Shown: piece after piece, positions 1 to 7,580 of the stretch
Layout of the letters: the number at the start of each line of letters is the position of its first letter
Numbering within the stretch: position 1 is the stretch's first letter
Source of the DNA: Sediminicultor sp035648055
Lineage (GTDB): Bacteria; Atribacterota; Phoenicimicrobiia; Phoenicimicrobiales; Phoenicimicrobiaceae
Direction of reading: 5' to 3'
Assembly: GCA_035648055.1 (NCBI GenBank)
Contig: DASRMF010000025.1
Span: 1-11,820 of the forward strand
Length of the DNA: 11,820 bases
Made by a program: the position numbers and the translations under genes
The notes under the pieces: model-generated
The model's input: only the letters and a program-made list of their open reading frames with translations
What the model was told of the DNA's origin: nothing
The model's database searches: none

Positions 1-1353
1 TGTATAAAAGGTTTTACTTCTGATGGACATAATTTTATCAATGAAGCTATTAACGGGGGAGCAGTTGCCTTGGTGGTAGAAAAAGAAATTCCTCCCAGGC
101 CGGGCATTACCATAATAAAGGTAGATGATAGCCGTAAAGCCCTGGCAATTTTAGCTAACCAATTTTACGGCTTTCCTTCACAAAAATTAAAATTAGTTGG
201 AGTAACCGGAACAAACGGTAAAACCACTATTACTTATATGTTAAGAGCTATTTTGCAGGAAGCGGGATACAAAACAGGACTTCTAGGGACAGCCCAAAAT
301 ATAATTGCTAATAATATTAACTCTTCCCATATGACTACTATGGAATCAATAGATTTACAGAAAGTCCTTAAAGAAATGATTAAACAAAAAACAGATTATG
401 TAGTAATGGAAGTATCTTCACATGCCTTGCAATTATCCCGTGTAGAGGAATGTAATTTTGACATAGCTATCTTTACTAACATCAGTAAGGAACATTTTGA
501 AATTCATAAAAACTTTTCTAATTATTTAGAAGCAAAGAAAAAATTGTTTTTAAATTTAAATAAAAGCAAAAAAGCAATTTCTGAAAAGTATGCGGTAATC
601 AATGTCGATGAAGAGCACAGCAAGGATTTTATTGATTGCAATAAGGTTAATTTAATTACTTATGGAATAGAAAAAGAAGCTGAGGTTAGAGCCAGGAAAA
701 TAAAAATAGACCTTAAAAGTTCTTCGTTTACAGTAAAAACCCCCGTAGGGGATACTAAGATATTTTTAAATTTTAGCGGAAAATACAACATATATAATGC
801 TTTGGCAGCTATAGCAACGGCTATTACCCAAGACATCCCCCTTAATATAATTTCTCAAGCTTTCAGCAAATTTTATGGAGCTCCGGGAAGATATAAACTG
901 CTTGAATATGGGCAGAATTATACTATTATTATAGATTTTGCCCATAATTATCATGGATTAGAGAATATATTAGGGAATTTACGTAATTTTGCCTCAAACA
1001 AAATAATAACGGTATTTGGACATAGTGGAGATAAATATAATAAGGTAAGGGTTACCATAGGAGAAGTTATAGGAACATATAGTGATTACGTAGTAATAAC
1101 TGCGGATAATCCTAAAAGTGAAGACCCTTTGAAAATTGCTCAGGAAATTGAGAAAGGGGTTAAAAAAACAGATAAAGCTTATATTATAGTTACTGATCGG
1201 GTAAAGGCTATTGAACACGCTCTAGAAAAAGCCAAAGAAGGAGATATAGTCTTGATAGCCGGAAAAGGGCCTGAAAACGAACAGATTTACCATAACAGAG
1301 CTATCCATCATAATGATGAAGAAGTGGTGAAAAAGATTTTAACAGGGAGATAG
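1..1353 (+). CDS. murE: UDP-N-acetylmuramoyl-tripeptide synthetase MurE, 5'-truncated
   Basis: This is a cytoplasmic Mur ligase that adds the third stem-peptide residue (meso-DAP or lysine) to UDP-MurNAc-L-Ala-D-Glu using ATP. The frame is open from base 1, so about 450 residues are present and roughly the first 40 lie upstream. The start of the window encodes the MurE domain 1 signature KGFTSDGHNFI. The ATP loop GVTGTNGKTT is at 202-231 and the carbamylated-lysine region VVMEVSSHALQLSR at 400-441. The C-terminal domain has IDFAHN from 931, ADNPKSEDP at 1102-1128 and IAGKGPE from 1255. Several positions differ from the usual family pattern. DYAHTPD is replaced by DFAHNYH, GGDRDxxKRP by a run reading SGDKYNKVRV, DNPR by DNPK, and GKGHE by GKGPE. 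The family assignment is secure from domain 1 and from its place directly before murF. The amino acid it adds cannot be told from these residues. It ends 4 bases before murF. Confidence 0.93.
   Translation, partial: CIKGFTSDGHNFINEAINGGAVALVVEKEIPPRPGITIIKVDDSRKALAILANQFYGFPSQKLKLVGVTGTNGKTTITYMLRAILQEAGYKTGLLGTAQNIIANNINSSHMTTMESIDLQKVLKEMIKQKTDYVVMEVSSHALQLSRVEECNFDIAIFTNISKEHFEIHKNFSNYLEAKKKLFLNLNKSKKAISEKYAVINVDEEHSKDFIDCNKVNLITYGIEKEAEVRARKIKIDLKSSSFTVKTPVGDTKIFLNFSGKYNIYNALAAIATAITQDIPLNIISQAFSKFYGAPGRYKLLEYGQNYTIIIDFAHNYHGLENILGNLRNFASNKIITVFGHSGDKYNKVRVTIGEVIGTYSDYVVITADNPKSEDPLKIAQEIEKGVKKTDKAYIIVTDRVKAIEHALEKAKEGDIVLIAGKGPENEQIYHNRAIHHNDEEVVKKILTGR
1344..1349 (+). promoter_or_regulatory. 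Ribosome binding site of murF
   Basis: AGGGAG lies inside the last codons of murE, 8 bases before the TTG at 1358. It decides the murF start, because no ATG or GTG is suitably placed. It also suggests translational coupling of murF to murE. Confidence 0.65.
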
Positions 1354-1357
1354 ATAA

Positions 1358-2791
1358 TTGGAAAACTGTAAAATTAGGGAATTAATAGAAGCCGTCTCGG
1401 GAAAGATAATTCAGGGAGATCAAGATTGCTTAATAAAAGGGATTTCCATAGATAGCCGAACTTTAATTCCCGGTGATTTATTTTTTGCTATAATTGGACC
1501 AAATTTCGATGGACATAATTTTATTGTTGAAGCTTTTAGAAAAGGTGCGGTTGGGTCAGTAGTCTGCAAAGGTGCGAGCACATTACTGCAGAATGAGCAA
1601 ATAGAAAAAAATAAAATTATCATAGAAGTAAAAAATACTCTTTCTGCTCTGCAGGATTGGTCTAAATACTACAAGGATAAGTTTAACACTTTTAATGTCT
1701 GTGTAACCGGCAGTAACGGAAAGACCACTACCAAAGAAATTATTGCCCATATCTTATCTCAAAAATTCCCTCTTTTAAAATCCTCTGGAAATTACAATAA
1801 TGAGATTGGAATTCCTCTTACTTTGCTGCAGCTTAACAAATCACATAAGTTGTTGGTGACAGAGATGGGAATGAGAGGTTTGGGCGAAATAAAAACTCTC
1901 ACCAATTTTATCACTCCTGATTTAGCAGTGCTTACTAATATTGGAGAGGCGCATATCGGTTTATTAGGTTCAAAGGATAATATTTTTAAGGCTAAGTCGG
2001 AATTATTAGAATCATTAGATAAAGACGGTATAGCCATATTAAACAGAGATGACCTCTATTTTTTAAAGGCTTTGAAAATTGTTAAAGATAAGAAGATATA
2101 TACTTTTGGCATTGAAAATAGAAGTGATATTATAGCTGACAATATAAGCATAGTCAGCGATAAAGGAACGAGGTTCACCCTTGTAATGCAAAACGGCAAA
2201 AGTAAGGAAATATATTTCCCCCTATTAGGAAGGCATAATATTTATAACGCCCTTGCCGCAGCTGCAGCTGCTTTTGCCCTGGGAATAGAATTGGATTTAA
2301 TTGAAAAAGGATTATCTTCTTTTAAACCGTTAGGCCTGCATATGCAATTGAGCAACTTTTACAATGGTATTAAAATATTAAATGATTCCTATAATGCGAG
2401 TCCGTTATCGGTGAAAAGTGCTTTAGAAACTTTAGCAGAAATTGCGCAAAAAAATATAAAGATAGCCATCTTGGGAGACATGTTGGAATTAGGAGAAAAG
2501 GCCGATTTTTACCACCGGGAAATAGGGAAAGAAGTAGCAAAATTATCTATTGATATACTGATAACTGTTGGCCCGGGAGGAAAGATAATCGCCCAGTCTT
2601 CTAAAGAAGAGGGGATGGCAGAAGAAAGAGTTTTTTCTTTTGAGAAAAACGAGAAGATAAATTTATCCAAAAAGCTGTTAAGCCTAACTAAACCCGGAGA
2701 TTACATCTTATTAAAAGGTTCTCGAGAAATGAAAATGGAAGAGATTTTAGAATTTTGGGGAAAAGAATACCAAAGAAATAATTTTATCTAA
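1358..2791 (+). CDS. murF: UDP-N-acetylmuramoyl-tripeptide--D-alanyl-D-alanine ligase MurF
   Basis: MurF is the cytoplasmic ATP-dependent ligase that adds D-Ala-D-Ala to the UDP-MurNAc-tripeptide and so completes the pentapeptide precursor. The 477 residues match the usual length of the family (about 450-480). Domain 1 includes GISIDSRTLIPGDLFFAI (residues 28-45) and DGHNFI (51-56). The ATP loop VTGSNGKTTTKE is at 116-127. Next come EMGMRGLGEI (169-178), NIGEAHIGLLGS (194-205) and GRHNIYNALAA (291-301). The C-terminal ligase domain has NDSYNASPLS (342-351), LGDMLELG (372-379) and LLKGSREMKME (451-461). NDSYNASP is diagnostic of MurF rather than of other Mur ligases. I chose the TTG start because it gives the right N-terminus and has a Shine-Dalgarno 8 bases upstream. 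The gene sits 4 bases after murE and 10 before mraY, as expected for one transcript. Confidence 0.96.
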   Translation: MENCKIRELIEAVSGKIIQGDQDCLIKGISIDSRTLIPGDLFFAIIGPNFDGHNFIVEAFRKGAVGSVVCKGASTLLQNEQIEKNKIIIEVKNTLSALQDWSKYYKDKFNTFNVCVTGSNGKTTTKEIIAHILSQKFPLLKSSGNYNNEIGIPLTLLQLNKSHKLLVTEMGMRGLGEIKTLTNFITPDLAVLTNIGEAHIGLLGSKDNIFKAKSELLESLDKDGIAILNRDDLYFLKALKIVKDKKIYTFGIENRSDIIADNISIVSDKGTRFTLVMQNGKSKEIYFPLLGRHNIYNALAAAAAAFALGIELDLIEKGLSSFKPLGLHMQLSNFYNGIKILNDSYNASPLSVKSALETLAEIAQKNIKIAILGDMLELGEKADFYHREIGKEVAKLSIDILITVGPGGKIIAQSSKEEGMAEERVFSFEKNEKINLSKKLLSLTKPGDYILLKGSREMKMEEILEFWGKEYQRNNFI

Positions 2792-2795
2792 GGAG
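2790..2795 (+). promoter_or_regulatory. Ribosome binding site of mraY
   Basis: AAGGAG overlaps the TAA stop of murF and lies 6 bases before the ATG of mraY. The overlap fits translational coupling. Confidence 0.7.
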
Positions 2796-2801
2796 AAAAT
2801 A

Positions 2802-3752
2802 ATGACCTATTGGCCATTAACTTTATTAATTTCGTTTATAATTCCGGTTATTGCTCTGCCGTTCTTTATAAAATATTTAAAAAAACATAATATAGGGCAG
2901 AAAATTCGTCTGGAAGGGCCGGATCTTCATCAACATAAAATGGGAACACCTACTATGGGAGGAGTAATAGTTATTCTTACTTTGATAATAATAGTTTTAC
3001 TCCTCGTCCCTTTTAATAAATATGTTTTATGGTCGTTGATTATTACTGTCGGCTTTGGACTCATCGGCCTGGTCGATGATTTAATAAAACATTGTAAGAA
3101 ACGGTCATTGGGTCTTCTTACTATGCAGAAATTGCTTCTTCAAATTGTCCTTGCTCTAATAGTTGCTTATGGTATTCAACAAAGTACTGATTTAGGTACC
3201 GAAATTTACATTCCTTTTTTAAAAGATAGCGTAGAATTAGGAATTATGTTTGTACCTTTTGTGGTCCTGGTGATGGTTAGTTCGGTTAATGCAGTAAACT
3301 TGACTGACGGCCTGGATGGGTTGGCATCCGGGCTAATAATCATTGCCATGCTAAGTTTTGCTGTAATTGCCTATACCCAAAATATATTGCCTATGAGCAT
3401 ATTTTCCCTGATAGTTGCCTTTACTTCTCTCGGCTTTTTGGTTTACAATTTTTATCCGGCCAAGATATTTTTAGGAGATGTTGGTTCTCTGGCTTTGGGC
3501 GGCGCACTTGCATCAGTGGCACTATTTACCAGGGCAGAGTTATTTTTACTGATAATAGGCGGAGTATTTGTAATTGAAACTCTATCAGTGATTCTCCAAG
3601 TTGCTTCGGTAAAATTAAGAGGTAAAATAATTTTTAAGATGAGTCCTATTCACCATCATTTTGAGCTCTGTGGCTGGAAAGAACCTAAAATTATTATCAG
3701 ATTTTGGATAGTGGGGTTAATTCTGGCTATTATTGGAATAGCGAGCATGTAG
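2802..3752 (+). CDS. mraY: Phospho-N-acetylmuramoyl-pentapeptide transferase MraY
   Basis: MraY is an integral membrane enzyme that moves phospho-MurNAc-pentapeptide from UDP to undecaprenyl phosphate, making lipid I on the cytoplasmic face. At 316 residues it is close to Firmicutes MraY (about 320) and shorter than proteobacterial forms (about 360). The protein is almost wholly hydrophobic segments, in keeping with the ten-helix fold. Family motifs are present in order: the EGPDLHQHKMGTPTMGG region (38-54), the paired aspartates in VDDLIK (D92-D93), NAVNLTDGLDGLASG (163-177), FLGDVGSLALGG (223-234, holding the third catalytic Asp, D226), and MSPIHHHFELCGWKE (280-294, the His-rich cytoplasmic loop). 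All the essential Asp and His residues known for the family appear intact. A standard Shine-Dalgarno precedes the ATG. It is followed not by murD but by a 128-base spacer and then ftsW. Confidence 0.97.
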   Translation: MTYWPLTLLISFIIPVIALPFFIKYLKKHNIGQKIRLEGPDLHQHKMGTPTMGGVIVILTLIIIVLLLVPFNKYVLWSLIITVGFGLIGLVDDLIKHCKKRSLGLLTMQKLLLQIVLALIVAYGIQQSTDLGTEIYIPFLKDSVELGIMFVPFVVLVMVSSVNAVNLTDGLDGLASGLIIIAMLSFAVIAYTQNILPMSIFSLIVAFTSLGFLVYNFYPAKIFLGDVGSLALGGALASVALFTRAELFLLIIGGVFVIETLSVILQVASVKLRGKIIFKMSPIHHHFELCGWKEPKIIIRFWIVGLILAIIGIASM

Positions 3753-3880
3753 TAAATACAGTGTGCCCCTACACTTGAATCCTGGTGTCTTTAACGCGAT
3801 ACTCAATACTCGATACACGATACTGAATTCCTATACGCTAAACGCTGTACACTCTACGCTAGATATGAGGTTATATTTAG
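3753..3880 (+). other. Non-coding spacer at the usual murD position
   Basis: This is the longest gene-free stretch of the window, and it looks less AT-biased than its surroundings. In many bacteria murD lies between mraY and ftsW, but no remnant of a Mur ligase frame can be read here. The left part (3753-3796) has a short imperfect inverted repeat, AGTGT/ACACT around a 6-base loop (3760-3775), without a T-run. The rest is a heptamer repeat listed separately. The weak ftsW ribosome binding site (GAGG, 3867-3870) closes the spacer. I see no convincing promoter. Confidence 0.7.
3797..3859 (+). repeat. Degenerate tandem repeat with 7-bp period (nine units)
   Basis: Read in steps of seven from 3797, the units fall into two families. 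The first four, at 3797, 3804, 3811 and 3818, are CGATACT with at most one substitution each (CAATACT at 3804, CGATACA at 3811). A diverged unit follows at 3825. The last four, at 3832, 3839, 3846 and 3853, follow TNWACRC (for example TATACGC and TAAACGC). The register is unbroken over 63 bases. This resembles the short tandemly repeated repetitive sequences (STRRs) known from cyanobacteria, which also have heptameric units. That is an analogy in form, not a claim of homology. Confidence 0.75.
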
Positions 3881-4996
3881 ATGTTAATAGAAAAAAAATC
3901 TCCTGATTTATGGCTTTTTATAGTAGTAATTTTACTTATGGCTATTGGTATATGCATGGTTTTAAGTTCGAGTTATATTATGGCTTATAAATGGTATGGA
4001 GATAGTTATTATTTTTTAAAAAGACAATTAATTTATGCTATAATAGCTTTAATAGCATTTTTTTGCGCTATAAATACCAATTATCATTTTTATAAAAAAA
4101 TTACTTTGCCTATCTTGGTTTTATCCATTATATTGTTATCAATGGTATATATTCCCAGTATCGGAAGAACTGCCGGTGGGGCAAGTAGATGGGTTAAGAT
4201 AGGATTTTTTTCTTTTCAACCTTCCGAAATTGCTAAATTTGCTTTAATCTTATATATGGCAGAGTCTCTAACCAGAAAACAAATAAAAGATATAAAAACC
4301 TTTGTTAGAGGGGTATTACCTTCTCTAACTGTTATGTTATTAATGTTTATATTAATTTTAAAGGAGCCTGACTTTAGTACTTCCTTAATTATTTTGGGTA
4401 TTTCTTTTATTATGTTATTTATTGGGGGGACCAGGGTAACCCAACTTTCTGCCCTGATAGCTACAGCCATTCCCCTGGGAGTTTTAATATTATCAAGAGA
4501 AGAATATAGAAGGACAAGATTACTTTCCTTTTTAGATCCCTGGAAAGACCCATTGGATAGCGGGTTTCATATAATTCAATCTCTGTTGGCTTTAGGGAGT
4601 GGAGGGATTTTTGGAATTGGATTAGCAGAGAGTAAACAAAAATATTTCTATCTTCCCGACCAACATACCGACTTCATCTTCTCAATAATTGGTGAGGAAT
4701 TAGGGTTTATAGGTACTGTAGTAATAATTATTCTCTTTACGATATTGTTATGGCGTGGATTCAGGATAGCCTTAGATTCTTCTGACCAATTTGGGACTTT
4801 GTTGGCGGCGGGTATTACCTCAATGATAGTTTTTCAGAGTATTATAAATATTGGAGTGGTGACCAAGATGATTCCTACTACCGGCATTACCTTACCTTTT
4901 ATCAGCTATGGAGGTACATCTTTAATTGTAAATATGTTTTGCGCGGGAATTTTATTAAACATTTCCCGGTATAAAGCAAAGGAGCAGAGAGGGTAA
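3881..4996 (+). CDS. ftsW: Septal peptidoglycan polymerase FtsW (SEDS family)
   Basis: FtsW is a multi-pass membrane glycosyltransferase that polymerises lipid II at the division septum, working with a class B penicillin-binding protein (FtsI). The 371 residues contain about ten hydrophobic segments. SEDS motifs seen are GGASRWVKIGFFSFQPSEIAK (99-119), KEPDFSTSLII (161-171), the extracellular loop YLPDQHTDFIFSIIGEELG (257-275), and TKMIPTTGITLPFISYGGTS (328-347). D264, in HTDF, matches the catalytic aspartate of the family. RodA is the main alternative. FtsW is favoured by the position directly before murG in a division cluster and by the LPFISYGGTS ending. The start is an ATG with a modest GAGG Shine-Dalgarno 10 bases away. 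The gene follows a repeat-bearing spacer instead of murD and ends 3 bases before the preferred murG start. Confidence 0.93.
   Translation: MLIEKKSPDLWLFIVVILLMAIGICMVLSSSYIMAYKWYGDSYYFLKRQLIYAIIALIAFFCAINTNYHFYKKITLPILVLSIILLSMVYIPSIGRTAGGASRWVKIGFFSFQPSEIAKFALILYMAESLTRKQIKDIKTFVRGVLPSLTVMLLMFILILKEPDFSTSLIILGISFIMLFIGGTRVTQLSALIATAIPLGVLILSREEYRRTRLLSFLDPWKDPLDSGFHIIQSLLALGSGGIFGIGLAESKQKYFYLPDQHTDFIFSIIGEELGFIGTVVIIILFTILLWRGFRIALDSSDQFGTLLAAGITSMIVFQSIINIGVVTKMIPTTGITLPFISYGGTSLIVNMFCAGILLNISRYKAKEQRG
4988..4993 (+). promoter_or_regulatory. Ribosome binding site of murG
   Basis: AGAGGG lies 6 bases before the ATG at 5000 but only 3 before the in-frame TTG at 4997. This favours the ATG. 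The site is inside the final codons of ftsW, suggesting coupled translation. Confidence 0.6.
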
Positions 4997-4999
4997 TTG

Positions 5000-6106
5000 A
5001 TGGCACTAAAGGTAATAATTTCGGGTGGTGGAACAGGGGGGCACATATATCCTGGAATTAGCTTAGCTTGCGAGATAAAAAGCAGAGGCACAAACAATGA
5101 TATTTTATTTGTGGGAACTGAAAGAGGACTGGAATCAAAACTTATTCCCCGGGAAGGTTTTAAAATTAAAAAAATTAAGGCTCAGGGTATTAAGCGAAAA
5201 GTATGTTTTGAAAATTTAACAGCTATTGTCATTTTTTTAATTTCTTTATTTCAGTCATATAAGATTATAAAAAACTATAAACCGAATATAGTTATTGGAA
5301 CGGGGGGTTATGTGAGCGGTTCGGTTGTTTTGATGGCCGCGATATTAGGTATTCCAACTTTTGTTCACGAGCAGAATGTAATACCCGGGATTACCAATAA
5401 ATTTTTATCTCGTATTACTAAAACAACATTTTTAAGCTTTAATCAGTCAAAAGAATATTTTAGCAATAAAGCAAAATTGATTTTTACGGGTAATCCATTA
5501 CGTTTTAAAAATATTAAGCAGGGCACAGATAAAGACTATAAAAAATTTAACCTTGATTCTTCAAGAAAAACTATATTGGTATTGGGAGGCAGCAAAGGAG
5601 CAGCTTCAATTAATAGAGCTGTTCTGGGGGGCATTGATTTAATAAAAGAGGTTATAAAAAACGACTGGCAAGTTTTATTGATTAGCGGGCAAGATGATTA
5701 TGATAGCATTATGAAAATGCTGAAAGAAGATCATAAAATATTTTCAGTAGAATCTTATCTGCATGATATCGAAAAAGCCTATTCTCTGGCTGATTTAATA
5801 ATCTGCCGGGCGGGAGCCACAACTTTAGCGGAGATCGCGGCTTATGGGTTACCAGCAATTTTAATACCCTACCCCTATGCTACCCATAATCACCAGGAAG
5901 TAAACGCCAGAATTTTTACAGAAAAAAGGGCTGCAATATTAATTTTGGAAAAGGATTTATCCGATAAGAAGTTAGCCCAGGTTTTGCTCGATATAGTAAA
6001 AGATAAAAATCGATTAGAAATGATGGCCAAGAAGAGCAGAGAATTGGGTAATAAAAATTCAGCCAAGAAGATAGTAGACTATATTTCTGATTACATAAAA
6101 AAATGA
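5000..6106 (+). CDS. murG: Lipid II synthase MurG (GlcNAc transferase)
   Basis: MurG is the peripheral membrane GT-B glycosyltransferase that adds GlcNAc from UDP-GlcNAc to lipid I, giving lipid II on the cytoplasmic face. From the ATG it has 368 residues, normal for the family. The N-terminal domain has the glycine loop SGGGTGGHIYP (8-18, with H15 at the catalytic-base position), GTGGYVSG (100-107), and HEQNVIPG (123-130). The C-terminal UDP-sugar domain has GNPLR (164-168), LGGSKGAASIN (195-205), CRAGATTLAEIAAYGLP (269-285), and a nucleotide-sugar loop PYPYATHNHQEVNA (290-303). I prefer ATG 5000 to the adjacent TTG 4997 because of ribosome binding site spacing; the two differ by one residue. 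The 3-base gap from ftsW indicates one operon. Confidence 0.96.
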   Translation: MALKVIISGGGTGGHIYPGISLACEIKSRGTNNDILFVGTERGLESKLIPREGFKIKKIKAQGIKRKVCFENLTAIVIFLISLFQSYKIIKNYKPNIVIGTGGYVSGSVVLMAAILGIPTFVHEQNVIPGITNKFLSRITKTTFLSFNQSKEYFSNKAKLIFTGNPLRFKNIKQGTDKDYKKFNLDSSRKTILVLGGSKGAASINRAVLGGIDLIKEVIKNDWQVLLISGQDDYDSIMKMLKEDHKIFSVESYLHDIEKAYSLADLIICRAGATTLAEIAAYGLPAILIPYPYATHNHQEVNARIFTEKRAAILILEKDLSDKKLAQVLLDIVKDKNRLEMMAKKSRELGNKNSAKKIVDYISDYIKK

Positions 6107-6167
6107 AACAAAAGCAGTATTTTACCAATAAAACAGGAAAATAAACAATTTTGTCGAAATACGAATA

Positions 6168-6176
6168 GGGGTGGAG
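6168..6176 (+). promoter_or_regulatory. Ribosome binding site of murC
   Basis: GGGGTGGAG lies 9 bases before the ATG at 6186. It sits at the end of a 79-base AT-rich leader in which I see no convincing promoter or hairpin. Confidence 0.6.
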
Positions 6177-6185
6177 TTATAATTA

Positions 6186-7574
6186 ATGAATGAAAAAAAA
6201 ATACATGTACATTTTATTGGAATTGGCGGATCGGGAATGAGCGGTTTAGCTTTAATCCTTCTTGATTCCGGTTATAAAGTCAGTGGTTCTGACATTGCAA
6301 GTTCAAAGATTACTAGTAGGTTAGCGGACAAAGGGGCGATTATCTTTAAAGGTCATAATGAAAATAATGTAGAAAATGCAGATTTAGTAGTAATTTCATC
6401 CGCAATCCATGAATCTAATCCGGAAATAAAAGGTGCCAAAAACAGGAAAATTACCATGATCAAAAGAGCTGAGATGCTGGCAAGGATTATGGACAATAAA
6501 TACGGAATAGCTGTTGCCGGTACACACGGCAAGAGTACCACTGCTTCCATGATAAGTCTGTTATTAGAAAAAGGCGGTTTCGATCCTACCGTAGTAGTGG
6601 GGGGAGAGCTAAACAATTTTAAAAATAATGCTAAATTGGGAAAAGGAAATCATATAGTTGTAGAAGCCGATGAAAGTGACGGTTCGTTTTTGGAATTGAA
6701 TCCACGCATGGCTGTAGTTACCAATATAGAAGATGACCATTTAGACCATTATGGAAATATGGAAAACATTCTAAAAGATTTTAAAAAATTTATTGATAAA
6801 GTTCCTAATAATGGACGAGTTATTTTGTGCAAGGATTGCGAGAATACAAAGGGACTGGCAAAACAATGTAGAAGAAATTATATTTCTTATGGAATATTTA
6901 CTGAAGCGGATCTTATGGCCAAAGATATAGAATTAGATAAGTTAAATTCTAAATCAAAAATATACTGGCATGGTGAAAGAATCGGTGAACTTTATTTAAA
7001 GGTTGCCGGATATCATAATATCCTAAATGCTTTAGCAGCAATTGCTGTTGCCCGAGAACTGGGAATAAATTTTATGGAAATTGCTAAAATATTGGAAACC
7101 TTTCAAGGGGTACATAGAAGAATGGAAATCATTGCCAATTTGGATGATAAAATATTAATACTTGATGATTATGCTCATCATCCTACCGAGATTAAAGCAA
7201 GTTTGAGTGCCTTAAAAAGTGGCTGGCAAGACAGAAGAATAATTGCCGTATTTCAACCCCATCGCTATAGCAGAACTAAACTTTTGGCAGAAAAGTTCGG
7301 TAAGGCATTTTTTGATGCCGATTGTGTAATTATTAATGATATTTATTCAGCTAATGAATCACCGATATCCGGAATTAGCGGAGAAACCATTTTTAAGGAA
7401 GTTAAAAAATCTAATCATAGAAAGGTAAAATATTTGCCTTTCAAAGAAGATATTTTAAGTTATTTATCTGAAATTGTTCGTCCCGGAGATATAATAATAA
7501 CTATGGGGGCAGGGGATATTTGGACTGTTGGTCAGGAATTGGCCGAGCAATTAAATAAAACAAAGGTGTTTTAA
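6186..7574 (+). CDS. murC: UDP-N-acetylmuramate--L-alanine ligase MurC
   Basis: MurC is the first of the Mur ligases. It joins L-alanine to UDP-MurNAc in the cytoplasm at the cost of ATP. The 462 residues are typical (about 450-490). The N-terminal UDP-binding Rossmann domain shows HFIGIGGSGMSGLA (9-22) and GSDIASSKIT (34-43). The ATP loop is AGTHGKSTTASM (111-122). The central domain carries VEADESDGSF (159-168) and NIEDDHLDHYGN (180-191). The C-terminal domain has LDDYAHHPTEIKA (326-338), QPHRYSRT (357-364) and GAGDIW (441-446). GTHGKST and DDYAHHPTE are the markers that separate MurC from MurD, MurE and MurF. Only 6 bases separate its stop from the murB start, so the two are almost certainly cotranscribed. 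All key residues look intact. Confidence 0.97.
   Translation: MNEKKIHVHFIGIGGSGMSGLALILLDSGYKVSGSDIASSKITSRLADKGAIIFKGHNENNVENADLVVISSAIHESNPEIKGAKNRKITMIKRAEMLARIMDNKYGIAVAGTHGKSTTASMISLLLEKGGFDPTVVVGGELNNFKNNAKLGKGNHIVVEADESDGSFLELNPRMAVVTNIEDDHLDHYGNMENILKDFKKFIDKVPNNGRVILCKDCENTKGLAKQCRRNYISYGIFTEADLMAKDIELDKLNSKSKIYWHGERIGELYLKVAGYHNILNALAAIAVARELGINFMEIAKILETFQGVHRRMEIIANLDDKILILDDYAHHPTEIKASLSALKSGWQDRRIIAVFQPHRYSRTKLLAEKFGKAFFDADCVIINDIYSANESPISGISGETIFKEVKKSNHRKVKYLPFKEDILSYLSEIVRPGDIIITMGAGDIWTVGQELAEQLNKTKVF
7562..7568 (+). promoter_or_regulatory. Putative ribosome binding site of murB
   Basis: AAAGGTG lies in the last codons of murC. It is 12 bases from the TTG at 7581 and 18 or more from the in-frame ATGs at 7587 and 7593. 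It is weak, but it is the only candidate and it favours the TTG. Confidence 0.4.
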
Positions 7575-7580
7575 TTTTAT

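Noticed and set aside
70..1353. TTG at 70 as the start of a complete murE
   Set aside because: The frame is open back to base 1 and upstream codons encode the conserved MurE domain 1 motif KGFTSDGHNFI. The gene is therefore truncated by the window rather than starting here.
3760..3775. Small inverted repeat AGTGT/ACACT after mraY as a terminator
   Set aside because: The stem is only five base pairs and no T-run follows. It could equally be diverged repeat DNA.
3797..3859. CRISPR-like array
   Set aside because: Units are 7 bases, directly adjacent and degenerate, with no spacers, so the block is a simple tandem repeat.
4997..4999. TTG at 4997 as the murG start
   Set aside because: It is only 3 bases from the AGAGGG site, while the adjacent ATG at 5000 has normal spacing and gives the usual N-terminus.
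6178..6183. Perfect TATAAT upstream of murC
   Set aside because: It lies between the ribosome binding site and the ATG, so a transcript from it would lack the Shine-Dalgarno. No -35 box sits at a suitable distance.
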